Numbered from the stretch's first letter, positions 8,020 to 15,988 are shown. The stretch: DNA of 32,944 nt from Acetivibrio cellulolyticus CD2 (GCF_000179595.2 NZ_JH556653.1:2060012-2092955); one strand, 5' to 3'. Numbers and translations are program-made. The notes: generated from the letters alone by a model not told the origin.

Positions 8020-9084
8020 TTAGTCAAATCGTAAATTCGGATATTTTTCTATATACTTTACTTCATTAAGCTTACAAAGTTCCGGAATCTTATCAGCGGA
8101 TATCATTAATGCAGCATGTTCGCCTGAGCCAAAAACGACAGTTGCTCCAACAGATGCTGCAATATCGTCTAAGGACTCTGGAGTTTCCCAAAAGACTACA
8201 TTAATTTTCAGTGTACCACTTACACTTTTTGCAGTTTCGCTAACTTTATACTCATCCTGAAATACAATAACATCTAGCACATGTGGCAGGTTCTTAACTA
8301 TTTCAACATCTTCAGTATTTATTCTTGCTAAATAAGCGTAGTCAGGCAAATAATCAAATTCATTAACAATGTATTTTTTAAGCTCTGTTTGAGTTTCTTC
8401 AGTTGAGGGGCCATCTAGTGCAATAATATAACTCCCTATTTCCTCAGGACCAAACTGTGTTATTTCATAGCCATTTGAAGGCGTATAAACATAATCTTTT
8501 GTTATTGTAGCCACATTCAGAAAAATCGTATAGTCTTTAAGTGCAATTTCACCAGTGTATTCAATTTCCGTCCACGGATATGAATCAGATAAATGCCTAC
8601 ACTTATACATTTCTTGCGATAAACCATATTTGAATTTTTCAATAAATACATTCCCTAAAGCGATGTCATCATCGTCAATTAATCCATCCCTATCAAGATC
8701 GTATCCTTTTAATGGTACACTTACTTCTTTATACTTAGGTGAATATAAGCTCGGATTCAATATCATTTTTCGTTGAAGAGCAAAGTCAATGGAATCAGTT
8801 TTGCCGTCCTCATTCATATCAAATGCAGCTATCGTACATTCATCTATTGGTTGACTTACCATTCCTAAAAGAATTTTTCTTGAGTACGCCAAATCCAGCA
8901 CATTGAAAGAATTATTAAAATCTAAATCTCCAATAAGTACATAAGCATGCATAATATAATTGCCTGGGTCATCAAACTTTTCACTTTCCTTAAATAGAGT
9001 ACTATCAGCATGCGCTGTCAATGCAGTACTCAACTGTGAAACTACTAAAGCTGAAAATAGTAATACTTTTAAACACTTTTTCAT
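8020..9084 (-). CDS. Secreted dockerin protein with two subtilase-propeptide (I9)-like domains
   Basis: 354 residues from ATG 9084, which has GGGGGAG eight bases upstream; a GTG at 9091-9093 is in frame but badly placed. Numbering below is from that GTG (add 3). A signal peptide ends at about TAHA-29. Dockerin segments follow at 53-79 (GDLDFNNSFNVLDLAYSRK) and 89-115 (FDMNEDGKTDSIDFALQRK), with a third EF-hand-like loop at 130-146 (DLDRDGLIDDDDIA). The C-terminal third has two stretches (about 220-285 and 293-355), each with a beta-alpha-beta pattern ending in a 'V..V..Y/F' strand (LPHVLDVIVFQDEYKVS; LNEVKYIEKYPNLRF). This resembles the inhibitor I9/subtilisin prodomain fold, but no protease domain follows. 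It could be a cellulosome-bound protease inhibitor or chaperone; this is inference from pattern only. Confidence 0.75.
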   Translation of the reverse strand: MKKCLKVLLFSALVVSQLSTALTAHADSTLFKESEKFDDPGNYIMHAYVLIGDLDFNNSFNVLDLAYSRKILLGMVSQPIDECTIAAFDMNEDGKTDSIDFALQRKMILNPSLYSPKYKEVSVPLKGYDLDRDGLIDDDDIALGNVFIEKFKYGLSQEMYKCRHLSDSYPWTEIEYTGEIALKDYTIFLNVATITKDYVYTPSNGYEITQFGPEEIGSYIIALDGPSTEETQTELKKYIVNEFDYLPDYAYLARINTEDVEIVKNLPHVLDVIVFQDEYKVSETAKSVSGTLKINVVFWETPESLDDIAASVGATVVFGSGEHAALMISADKIPELCKLNEVKYIEKYPNLRFD

Positions 9085-9138
9085 TTTAATCACTCCCCCA
9101 CAAATTTTTCTTTTTGTAATTATATGAGCAAGGAATAT

Positions 9139-9234
9139 TCATTCTGCGCATATAGCATATCCTGAAGAACAGTCATTTTTTCGATATTGCTTTGGAGCTT
9201 TTCCACTCCAGGTTTCTTTACATGCTTTAACTAG
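9139..9234 (-). pseudogene. Possible remnant of an AraC-family regulator C-terminus
   Basis: On the minus strand one frame reads ...HLVKACKETWSGKAPKQY and then RKN, ending at TGA 9139-9141. This resembles the end of the AraC/XylS DNA-binding domain (F-K-x-x-x-G-x-S-P-x-Q-Y-R-K). Upstream the frame runs into the 3' end of the small membrane protein gene, so only a scrap would be left. The match is short and may be chance. Confidence 0.3.
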
Positions 9235-9400
9235 GTGACTTTCCCTTTTTGTATAAGAACAAACAAATTGTACCTATAATTCCAACAATTATTAATGCCA
9301 TTCGGAAAATTAAAACATTACTATTTGGAGTCCCCTTTGTAAATAGATAGCCTCCAAAAATAATCATAAACCAAAATAAGAATTGTAGATTTTTATACAC
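9227..9400 (-). CDS. Small two-helix membrane protein, function unknown
   Basis: A 57-residue protein starting at GTG 9400, with AGGGGGT about six bases upstream; the longer frame from 9418 would include the ribosome site itself. It has two hydrophobic helices (LQFLFWFMIIFGGYLF and FRMALIIVGIIGTICLFLY) joined by a short polar loop, and a basic tail KKGKSPS. I do not recognise a family. A well-formed promoter 74-102 bases upstream supports it as a real gene. It could be a small stress or toxin-like membrane peptide, but nothing in the sequence decides this. Confidence 0.55.
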   Translation of the reverse strand: MYKNLQFLFWFMIIFGGYLFTKGTPNSNVLIFRMALIIVGIIGTICLFLYKKGKSPS

Positions 9401-9473
9401 AACACACCCCCTATTCACAATTGTTTTATTTAGTTATTAACTTCTTCTAAATTTGTCTCTTTTCCATAGTATC

Positions 9474-9502
9474 ATTCTAACTTATTTTTACTGTTTTGTC
9501 AG
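9474..9502 (-). promoter_or_regulatory. Sigma-A-type promoter for the small membrane protein
   Basis: Minus strand: CTGACA at 9502-9497 (5 of 6 to consensus), a 17-base spacer, and TAGAAT at 9479-9474. The GTG start at 9400 would have a leader of roughly 65 bases. Confidence 0.6.
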
Positions 9503-9509
9503 TCTAATT

Positions 9510-9708
9510 TTATGACCATTTCAAGTTCCACTCCATAGTATTTAACTCTAGATACGCTTATGGTGATGTGGTTCAAATTTTAGAAAAGGTTAGCTGGTGG
9601 TATGAAGGTTCTCATACAATGTTTCTTTGTTGCTATGGTAAATATAATAATCAAAATACATTTTTACTATCGTATCACTCTAACCTGCAACCGATGAACC
9701 CTTGCTGA
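9510..9708 (+). pseudogene. Open frame without start, possible gene remnant
   Basis: A plus-strand frame is open for about 65 codons, from just after a TAA to TGA 9706-9708, with protein-like composition (RYAYGDVVQILEKVSWWYEG, then CCYGKYNNQN) but no start codon or ribosome site at its 5' end. No family is recognised. Apart from this and the promoter at 9474-9502, the 405-base gap 9419-9823 holds nothing I can identify. Confidence 0.25.
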
Positions 9709-9777
9709 AAATATGCGGTTTATTTAATAGTAGTGATTATAAATTCAGATTTTTTGATTTCTAAAATTCACATTATA

Positions 9778-9786
9778 TGGTATAAT
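9778..9786 (+). promoter_or_regulatory. Extended -10 promoter element (TGGTATAAT)
   Basis: TATAAT at 9781-9786 is preceded by TGG, an extended -10 that can work without a good -35; the nearest -35 candidate (TTGATT at 9754) is spaced 21 bases away. It lies 38 bases before the coiled-coil protein start. Confidence 0.5.
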
Positions 9787-9823
9787 TAAGTAAGTTAAAT
9801 AAGAATATTGTAGAGGTTATTCT

Positions 9824-10369
9824 ATGAAAATAAAGAAATTATTATTATGCGGTGTTGTTATAGTTGGAATTTCGATAATGGGTCTTATTGTAAGTTCTGC
9901 AAATTTGGTAGATAAGTTCAGTTTAAGCAAAAGTAATCCAGACATTCCTTTGAAAAATCCGGTTATACTTAATAGTGCCGAGATTGTTGAGAAACAAAAG
10001 AAACAAGAAACAGAGGATAAAAGGAATCTAAAAGAGGATATTAAATCTGATAAAGAAAGCCAAAAAGAGATATTAAAGATTAAAGAGAAAATTGATAGCG
10101 AGTTTAATCAAAGAAAAAAAATACAGGATGACAACGATTTAAAAGCTGAAAAAATTCTTAAAGATTTTTATAAAAAAGATGTTGTGGTTTTAACAGATGA
10201 TAAATATGAGGATTATAAAACAATGGGTTTAATTTTAGATGCAATAAAAAGAAATTCTAATTTTTCTAACGATGAACTTACTATATTAAAGAACTATTTG
10301 AGTAGGAGATTGCCTCATATTGATGATAATTCAAAATTAGTAAATGAGATATCAGAAGTATTAAATTAA
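9824..10369 (+). CDS. Membrane-anchored or secreted coiled-coil protein, unknown function
   Basis: 181 residues. An N-terminal hydrophobic segment (residues 5-26, LLLCGVVIVGISIMGLIV) after a KIKK start should act as a signal peptide or anchor. Residues 52-118 are extremely rich in Lys and Glu with heptad-like spacing and are likely a coiled coil. The C-terminal 60 residues look like a small helical domain (DDKYEDYKTMGLILDAIKR, then NDELTILKNYLSRRLP). ATG 9824 has AGAGGTT upstream, an extended -10 promoter and a good terminator after it, so it is a single-gene transcription unit. I do not recognise a family. Confidence 0.7.
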   Translation: MKIKKLLLCGVVIVGISIMGLIVSSANLVDKFSLSKSNPDIPLKNPVILNSAEIVEKQKKQETEDKRNLKEDIKSDKESQKEILKIKEKIDSEFNQRKKIQDDNDLKAEKILKDFYKKDVVVLTDDKYEDYKTMGLILDAIKRNSNFSNDELTILKNYLSRRLPHIDDNSKLVNEISEVLN

Positions 10370-10433
10370 TATATAATCTATTTACCTAATAGTTAAGTTA
10401 ATTTAGGTCCTTAATTGCAATCTTAAATTCATG

Positions 10434-10471
10434 GGGAATGTCGAAATAACCAGACATTCCCTTTTGTTTTT
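10434..10471 (+). terminator. Rho-independent terminator after the coiled-coil gene
   Basis: GGGAATGTC (10434-10442) pairs perfectly with GACATTCCC (10453-10461) and is followed by TTTTGTTTTT. Confidence 0.88.
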
Positions 10472-10674
10472 CGACAGGAAATAGAAGCTAGGTAAATTGG
10501 AATAGTATTAATGAAAAAATCTTCTTAGAGAGAAATAATATAGGAAATAAACAAGACAGTAATTTTAATTATGAACAAGATTTATCAGAATTTGTATATC
10601 TTTAAGATAGGAAATGCTTTATGCCCCCTCTGAATTCATAAGCTATAAGTCTCTTTCTTACTTAAGAAGACATC

Positions 10675-10702
10675 AAAAAAGGAATAGATCTTTATCTATT
10701 CC
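10675..10702 (-). terminator. Terminator of the tRNA-Pro gene
   Basis: A 9-bp perfect stem (10681-10689 with 10694-10702) with a 4-base loop is followed on the minus strand by six U (10680-10675). The plus strand also has a TTTTCTTC tail, so it may work both ways. Confidence 0.85.
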
Positions 10703-10719
10703 TTTTCTTCACCTAATTA

Positions 10720-10795
10720 TGGTCGGGGTGAGAGGACTTGAACCCCCGGCATCTTGGTCCCAAACCAAGCGCGCTACCAGCTGCGCTACACCCCG
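10720..10795 (-). tRNA. tRNA-Pro (anticodon UGG), CCA encoded
   Basis: The minus strand folds as a full cloverleaf. The acceptor stem is CGGGGTG (10795-10789) with CACCCCG (10730-10724), then discriminator A (10723) and genomic CCA (10722-10720). The D arm has GTAGCGCAGCTGGTAGCGC. The anticodon loop TTTGGGA reads UGG, and the T arm contains GGTTCAAGTCC. It has its own promoter and terminator. Confidence 0.97.
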
Positions 10796-10816
10796 TTATT
10801 TTCGGCGACAAAAAAG

Positions 10817-10845
10817 ATTTTACTACATACCAGATATATTATCAA
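10817..10845 (-). promoter_or_regulatory. Sigma-A promoter of tRNA-Pro
   Basis: Minus strand TTGATA (10845-10840), a 17-base spacer, and TAAAAT (10822-10817), located 22 bases before the tRNA 5' end. Confidence 0.8.
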
Positions 10846-10967
10846 CCCATTCAGCACCAAATTATTTGATTTACGTCTATTATACTCGTCATTCCTCATT
10901 CTATTTAAGTTTATCTCACTAAGGTTTACATCTTATATTCGGCCAAAATTTGTAACACAACGTTAAC

Positions 10968-10996
10968 TTGATACTATACGAAAGATATTTTATAAT
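10968..10996 (+). promoter_or_regulatory. Sigma-A promoter of the ttcA-like gene
   Basis: TTGATA (10968-10973), a 17-base spacer, and a perfect TATAAT (10991-10996), 60 bases before the gene. It probably also drives the phosphodiester glycosidase gene, which follows without a visible terminator. Confidence 0.85.
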
Positions 10997-11056
10997 TAAC
11001 GTGTGAAGTTCTGTCGTATTATGTAAACTATATATGGAACAAATTTAAACGAAGAG

Positions 11057-11770
11057 GTGTCTAACATTAAGAAGTTATTGGGACAAACCAGGAAAGCCAT
11101 TGAAGACTACAATATGATACAAGAAGGTGATAGGATAGCTGTTGGTGTATCAGGAGGAAAAGACAGCCTTGCCCTTTTGGTATTACTAAAACAATTGCAA
11201 AGTTTCTTTCCTGCTAAATTCGAGCTTGAGGCAGTTACACTGACTATGGGTATAGGAGAATTTGACCTGACTCCAGTCAAAGAACTTTGTAAAAGCATTG
11301 GCGTTAATTATACAATTGAGGAAACCGTTATCGGAAAAATTGTCTTTGAAGCAAGGGATGAAACTAATCCCTGCTCACTCTGTGCCAACCTAAAAAGAGG
11401 AGCTCTTCATAATGTTGCCAAAAGGCTAGATTGTAATAAAGTAGCCCTGGCACATCACAGAGATGACGTTATTGAGACTTTTTTACTCAGTACACTATAT
11501 GCAGGTAAATTTCAAACTTTTTCACCTGTGACTTATCTGAAGCGGAAAGAACTATATTTGATCCGCCCAATGATTTATATTGAGGAAAAGCATGTAAAGG
11601 AGTATATTAAGGCTAATAATCTGGTAACCGTGCCAAGTCCATGCCATGTAGATGGCAAAACCAAACGTCAGTATATAAAAGAACTTTTAATGGAAATGCA
11701 CAAAGAAAACCGAAATATTAAAAATAACATTTTTGGCGCCATAAAGCGTTCAGGAATAGATGAATGGTAA
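11057..11770 (+). CDS. ttcA: TtcA-family tRNA thiolation enzyme (PP-loop ATPase)
   Basis: 237 residues. The PP-loop SGGKDSLA (32-39) binds ATP. Cysteines 106 and 109 (PCSLCANLKRG) and Cys196 (PSPCHVDG) match the three-cysteine set that holds the [4Fe-4S] cluster in TtcA/CtuA-type enzymes, which install 2-thiocytidine or other thio-modifications in tRNA. Bacterial relatives of this size are usually called TtcA or the TilS/TtcA family; the exact target base cannot be told. The start is unusual: GTG 11057 overlaps the only good ribosome site (AGAGGTG, 11053-11059), while an in-frame ATT at 11066 sits six bases after it. A strong promoter lies upstream, and the next gene starts 43 bases after the stop. 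Confidence 0.85.
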   Translation: MSNIKKLLGQTRKAIEDYNMIQEGDRIAVGVSGGKDSLALLVLLKQLQSFFPAKFELEAVTLTMGIGEFDLTPVKELCKSIGVNYTIEETVIGKIVFEARDETNPCSLCANLKRGALHNVAKRLDCNKVALAHHRDDVIETFLLSTLYAGKFQTFSPVTYLKRKELYLIRPMIYIEEKHVKEYIKANNLVTVPSPCHVDGKTKRQYIKELLMEMHKENRNIKNNIFGAIKRSGIDEW

Positions 11771-11813
11771 TAATATAGTCATTTAATAAAATACATAAAT
11801 GGAGGAAGTTACA

Positions 11814-14669
11814 ATGAAATACATAAGAAAAACGCTCTCAATTATGCTTATCATTACAGTTTTGCTAAGTATGTCATTTAGCACTGCTTTTGCTGAAACG
11901 AATAGTATAATTTATGAAACTTCTACTACAGAAACTATAACTTCTGGAGTAACCCATGAAAAAATCACTAGATTTATGGATAAAGGTTGGCTTAGCATCA
12001 ATGTTCTGAGAGTTGATCTCAACAATGAAAATGTAAGGGTTAATACATTGACAAACACAGATTCAATACAGAAGCTCACTAATGTTAAGGTCCTTACTGA
12101 ATCTCGTGGTGCTGTAGCTGCTATAAATGCGAGCTTCTTCAACTGGATGAAACAATCAGGTTATGCTTATCCTGACGGACCGGTTGTTCAATCAGGGAAA
12201 ATTATATCTTCCGATAGGGAGTATAATAGGTACAATGACTCAATGGGTACATTTTCTATCAGTAACCTTAACGAAGCCATGTTCAACTTCTGGAAAACCA
12301 ACATGGAAATAGTTGCCCCCAATGGCTTATCCGCTACTGTTTTTAAATTTAACAAAGAAAATATCGACAATTATAATACTATGGCCATTTATGACAGGAA
12401 GTGGTCCTTGAATTCTCCTGGTGCTACTCCTGATCGTCCAAATCTTGTAGAAATGGTTGTTAATCAAAATGCTGTAGTAGAAATTCGCCGTGGAATGCCA
12501 TCGGTCGAAATACCAGAAAACGGCTATGTATTAGTTGCAAATGGAACCAATGCTGATTTCCTCGTAAATAATTTCAAAGTTGGTGACCTAGCAACTCTTA
12601 ACATATCAACAACTCCTGAATGGAGCACAACGAACATGGCTGTTACAGGAAGTGCCATATTAGTAAAAGACGGAAGCATTCCTTCTAAATTTTCTTATGT
12701 TTCCAGTGATACAAACGGTAAGGCTCCAAGAACAGCTGTAGGAAGTACTAAGTCCGGTAAAGAATTGCTTCTTGTTACTGTGGACGGAAGGCAAAACTCA
12801 AGTTTAGGAATGACCCTGACTGAAATGGCTAATTTGATGATAAGCCTTGGTGCATATAACGCCTTAAATCTCGATGGTGGCGGTTCCACAACAATGGCCG
12901 TAAGAGAACCAGGTTCAAACGCAATAAATATAGTTAACAGTCCATCCGATGGATCCCCCAGAAAAGTATCTACTGCTATTGGAATATTTTCTGCATTTCC
13001 AACCGGGGCACTTGATGGATTTGTTATTGACACCATAGATACAAATGTATTTGTAAATACGTCCAGAAAATTTACTTTAGTTGGCTATGATAAATACTTC
13101 AATCCGGTTGAAATTGGTGAAGAAGATGTTAAGTGGAGTGTTAAAGGCATAAAGGGCGACTTTAAAGGCAATACATTTTACCCCCAAAGTGAAGGTGAAG
13201 GTACTATTACAGCAACTATTGGAGACCTTTCATCCTCTATAGAAGTCAGAGTACTTGGCAACCCCAGCAAACTTATTTTGGGCACTAAGACTTTGAACAT
13301 TGTAAAAGGCAACACATACACCTTTAAAGTTCAAGGAACCGACAGAAACGGGTACACTACGTCTATAAATCCAGCAGATGTGAATTGGTCGGTCAATGGT
13401 GATATAGGCAAAATGTCTGATTCTGTATTTACTGCAACAAATAAAGGCGTGGGGACAATTGATGCCTATATTGGTGATACACACGCTTACTGTGCTGTTT
13501 CAGTAGGTGAAGAGCTCTCAAGTGTTATAGACAATTTTGAATCCTCAAATGGAACATTTGCTTCATCCCCTTCAGGTACTCCCGGAGCTTATGAAATATC
13601 AGATGAAGCTAAAATTCAAGGTAATACTTCCGGAAAATTAACATACGACTTTACAAAACTCGAAGGTACCAGAGCTGCCTACATTGTATTCCCTGACAAA
13701 GGTATAGACCTTAATAAAAATGTAACCAAAATAGGCGTTTGGGTTTACAATCCAAAAGAAAGCACAAACTGGCTCCGCACTGAAGTATATGATTCGAACG
13801 GTAAAAAGAACATATTGGAATTTACCAATAATATGAATTGGACTGGTTGGAGATTCGTCGAAACTTCTCTTGCCAACATCAGTTTGCCTGCAAAGCTAAC
13901 CAGACTTTATACAGTCCAGGTTAATCCTGTTCCTGAATCAGGTGATATTTACTTAGATGATTTAACTATTAAAACCTCTTCATTCCCTGCAATTGACAAA
14001 AGCAAAATACCACAGGATAAAGTAGCTGCTGATGAATCCAATAAGCAGGTAGACTTCAAGGAATCAAACACTTCGTTTAAATTTAATGTATTCAGCCTAA
14101 ATGGTGAGCCAACAAACCTGCTTGGAAGAATTCTTCAAACAAGATTAGCCGACAAGTCAGGTTCAGATGTTAAAACGGTAGCAATATTATCAAGTGCAAG
14201 CAATAGCCTCTCTAAAATAGTTAAAAAACCTATAATTACAGCCGATTCAGGGTATAAAAGCGTTGATATATCCGGTAGCAGACTAATTCAACTCAACACT
14301 TCAAACAAAGGACTTCGAACCAGTGCAACAGGCCAATGGCAATGGTTTTTAGACCAACTCAACAGCTTCAAAGGGAAAAATGTGTTCATTCTTATGAAGA
14401 ACTCTCCAGAAAGCTTTAGTGACAGTTTAGAAGCCAACTTATTTAAAAAAGTACTTAAAGACTATAAAGAAAAGACCGGAAACAACATCTGGCTGTTCTA
14501 TAACGACAATACAAACGAAAGTTTTATGGAAAACGGTATAAGATATTCTAGTCTGACAGAATTAAACCTTAATAGCTTGAATCCTGTTAGTGCTGTAAAC
14601 TCAAAATATATCGAAGTAATAGTAAAAGATAATATTCCAACTTTCCAATATAAATCTGTAACTCAATAA
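11814..14669 (+). CDS. Secreted phosphodiester glycosidase (NAGPA domain) with accessory domains
   Basis: 951 residues from ATG 11814, preceded by GGAGGAAG. The signal peptide is likely cut after AFA-27. The NAGPA (DUF2233) domain spans about residues 55-395, with AAINASFFNW (102-111), VTVDGRQ (321-327), LNLDGGGSTTMAV (351-363) and KVSTAIGIF (384-392). This family includes the uncovering enzyme that removes GlcNAc from a phosphodiester, and bacterial members act on cell-wall or exopolysaccharide phosphodiesters. Two Ig-like domains follow (about 397-480 and 485-565), then a jelly-roll carbohydrate-binding-like domain (568-723, ending GDIYLDDLTIK). The C-terminal ~195 residues look like a calcineurin-type phosphoesterase whose metal-binding residues appear lost (see findings). 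It follows ttcA by 43 bases and is probably co-transcribed. Substrate unknown. Confidence 0.85.
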   Translation: MKYIRKTLSIMLIITVLLSMSFSTAFAETNSIIYETSTTETITSGVTHEKITRFMDKGWLSINVLRVDLNNENVRVNTLTNTDSIQKLTNVKVLTESRGAVAAINASFFNWMKQSGYAYPDGPVVQSGKIISSDREYNRYNDSMGTFSISNLNEAMFNFWKTNMEIVAPNGLSATVFKFNKENIDNYNTMAIYDRKWSLNSPGATPDRPNLVEMVVNQNAVVEIRRGMPSVEIPENGYVLVANGTNADFLVNNFKVGDLATLNISTTPEWSTTNMAVTGSAILVKDGSIPSKFSYVSSDTNGKAPRTAVGSTKSGKELLLVTVDGRQNSSLGMTLTEMANLMISLGAYNALNLDGGGSTTMAVREPGSNAINIVNSPSDGSPRKVSTAIGIFSAFPTGALDGFVIDTIDTNVFVNTSRKFTLVGYDKYFNPVEIGEEDVKWSVKGIKGDFKGNTFYPQSEGEGTITATIGDLSSSIEVRVLGNPSKLILGTKTLNIVKGNTYTFKVQGTDRNGYTTSINPADVNWSVNGDIGKMSDSVFTATNKGVGTIDAYIGDTHAYCAVSVGEELSSVIDNFESSNGTFASSPSGTPGAYEISDEAKIQGNTSGKLTYDFTKLEGTRAAYIVFPDKGIDLNKNVTKIGVWVYNPKESTNWLRTEVYDSNGKKNILEFTNNMNWTGWRFVETSLANISLPAKLTRLYTVQVNPVPESGDIYLDDLTIKTSSFPAIDKSKIPQDKVAADESNKQVDFKESNTSFKFNVFSLNGEPTNLLGRILQTRLADKSGSDVKTVAILSSASNSLSKIVKKPIITADSGYKSVDISGSRLIQLNTSNKGLRTSATGQWQWFLDQLNSFKGKNVFILMKNSPESFSDSLEANLFKKVLKDYKEKTGNNIWLFYNDNTNESFMENGIRYSSLTELNLNSLNPVSAVNSKYIEVIVKDNIPTFQYKSVTQ

Positions 14670-14702
14670 CCAAGTTAATATTTCCAGAATGCTATAGATT
14701 AC

Positions 14703-14739
14703 AATAATGCGGGTCATTTTGACCCGCATTATTAGGTTT
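14703..14739 (+). terminator. Hairpin terminator after the phosphodiester glycosidase gene
   Basis: A 14-bp perfect inverted repeat (14703-14716 with 14720-14733) with a 3-base loop, 34 bases past the stop codon. The U-tract is weak (AGGTTTA), but the stem is very strong. Confidence 0.75.
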
Positions 14740-14903
14740 AAAGCTCTTCAATGCTTTTTTAATCTCATACTTTCATACATAAGATAATCGGCAGTTAATC
14801 CCCACAAGTTTCATTTTTAATTACCCTTGCATAGTCAAGCATATTTAAATTGAAATATATTAAACGTTACTACTTCTAAAAATTTGTATAAAGATTTCAT
14901 ACA

Positions 14904-14938
14904 AAAAAATAATACCTGCAAATCACTTTACAGGCATT
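14904..14938 (-). terminator. Terminator of galU
   Basis: Minus-strand stem AATGCCTG/CAGGTATT (14938-14931 with 14918-14911, one G-U pair) followed by a T-rich run complementary to 14903-14909, 16 bases after the galU stop. Confidence 0.7.
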
Positions 14939-14953
14939 ATCTATAATCAAAGC

Positions 14954-15826
14954 TTATTTAATTTCGCAAATTTTTTCTTTCAAATACTTTGTAAACTCTT
15001 CATTGAGGTCTTCCCTCTTTAAAGCAAATTCAACTGTAGCCTGTAAAAATCCAAGCTTGTTACCAACGTCATATCTCTTGCCAACAAAATCATAAGCATA
15101 CATTGCTTCCTTGCCAATGAGACTCTTAAGTGCATCAGTCAGCTGAATTTCTCCACCTTTTCCAGGTGTCGCATTTTCAAGATAATCAAAGATCAATGGA
15201 GTGATTATATACCTACCCAGTATAGCAATATTTGAGGGAGCATTATCCTTATCCGGTTTTTCAACAAGATCCTTAACCTTGTAAACCCTGTTGTCTACCA
15301 ACTTGCAGCTCACAATTCCGTACTTCGATACATCTTCATCACTAACAGGCTGAACGCCAAGCACTGTTGTCTTATATTCATCGTAGATATCTATCATCTG
15401 CTTGAGACATGGAACATCCGAATCTACAACATCATCACCAAGCAGCACCGCGAACGGCTCGTTTCCAATAAAAGATTTAGCACAGTAAATAGCATGTCCT
15501 AACCCTTTTGCTTCCTTCTGCCTTATATAGTGAATATTTGCAAGGTTTGATATATCTCTAACAAGACTGAGAAGTTCTTCATCTCCCTTTCTTTGAAGTT
15601 CCTGCTCAAGTTCATAGGATTTGTCAAAGTGGTCCTCAATTGCTCTCTTGTTTCTTCCAGAAATTATAATTATGTCTTCAATACCTGAATTTATTGCCTC
15701 CTCAACTATGTATTGAATAGTTGGCTTATCAACTATAGGTAACATTTCCTTAGGTTGGGCTTTAGTTGCAGGTAAAAATCTAGTCCCCAGGCCTGCTGCT
15801 GGAATTATTGCCTTACGTACTTTCAA
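14954..15826 (-). CDS. galU: UTP-glucose-1-phosphate uridylyltransferase
   Basis: 290 residues. It makes UDP-glucose from UTP and glucose-1-phosphate, the donor for cell-envelope polysaccharides and glycolipids. Visible motifs are the nucleotide-binding [20 protein letters not shown] near the N-terminus, [25 protein letters not shown] and [10 protein letters not shown], all typical of bacterial GalU, and the length is normal. I place the start at TTG 15826: it has AAGGGG about nine bases upstream and gives the usual N-terminus (M)[11 protein letters not shown], while the longer frame from 15865 has no ribosome site. It has its own promoter and terminator. Confidence 0.95.
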   Translation of the reverse strand: MKVRKAIIPAAGLGTRFLPATKAQPKEMLPIVDKPTIQYIVEEAINSGIEDIIIISGRNKRAIEDHFDKSYELEQELQRKGDEELLSLVRDISNLANIHYIRQKEAKGLGHAIYCAKSFIGNEPFAVLLGDDVVDSDVPCLKQMIDIYDEYKTTVLGVQPVSDEDVSKYGIVSCKLVDNRVYKVKDLVEKPDKDNAPSNIAILGRYIITPLIFDYLENATPGKGGEIQLTDALKSLIGKEAMYAYDFVGKRYDVGNKLGFLQATVEFALKREDLNEEFTKYLKEKICEIK

Positions 15827-15873
15827 GTTGGTACACCCCTTTTCATTTTTTAAAACACAACACATTATATATT

Positions 15874-15902
15874 AATTTTAACAGACTACTACGATTTTTC
15901 CA
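15874..15902 (-). promoter_or_regulatory. Sigma-A promoter of galU
   Basis: Minus strand TTGGAA (15902-15897), a 17-base spacer and TAAAAT (15879-15874). Confidence 0.7.
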
Positions 15903-15959
15903 ACAGTTTTTCCAGTATTTATTGATATTTCAATATAAATACTTTGTGAATATATTTTT

Positions 15960-15988
15960 TTGGATATAAAAATAATATTTCATATAGT
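15960..15988 (+). promoter_or_regulatory. Probable promoter of the yihY-like gene
   Basis: TTGGAT (15960-15965), a 17-base spacer and TATAGT (15983-15988), 40 bases before the GTG start. The surroundings are very AT-rich, so chance matches are possible. Confidence 0.45.

Noticed and set aside
10614-10922. 102-residue plus-strand ORF containing GVRGLEPPASWSQTKRATSC
   Set aside because: It is the well-known false protein read from the antisense of a tRNA; here it is the complement of tRNA-Pro.
12695-13036. 113-residue minus-strand ORF inside the NAGPA gene
   Set aside because: It has no ribosome site and mirrors strong coding signal on the plus strand.
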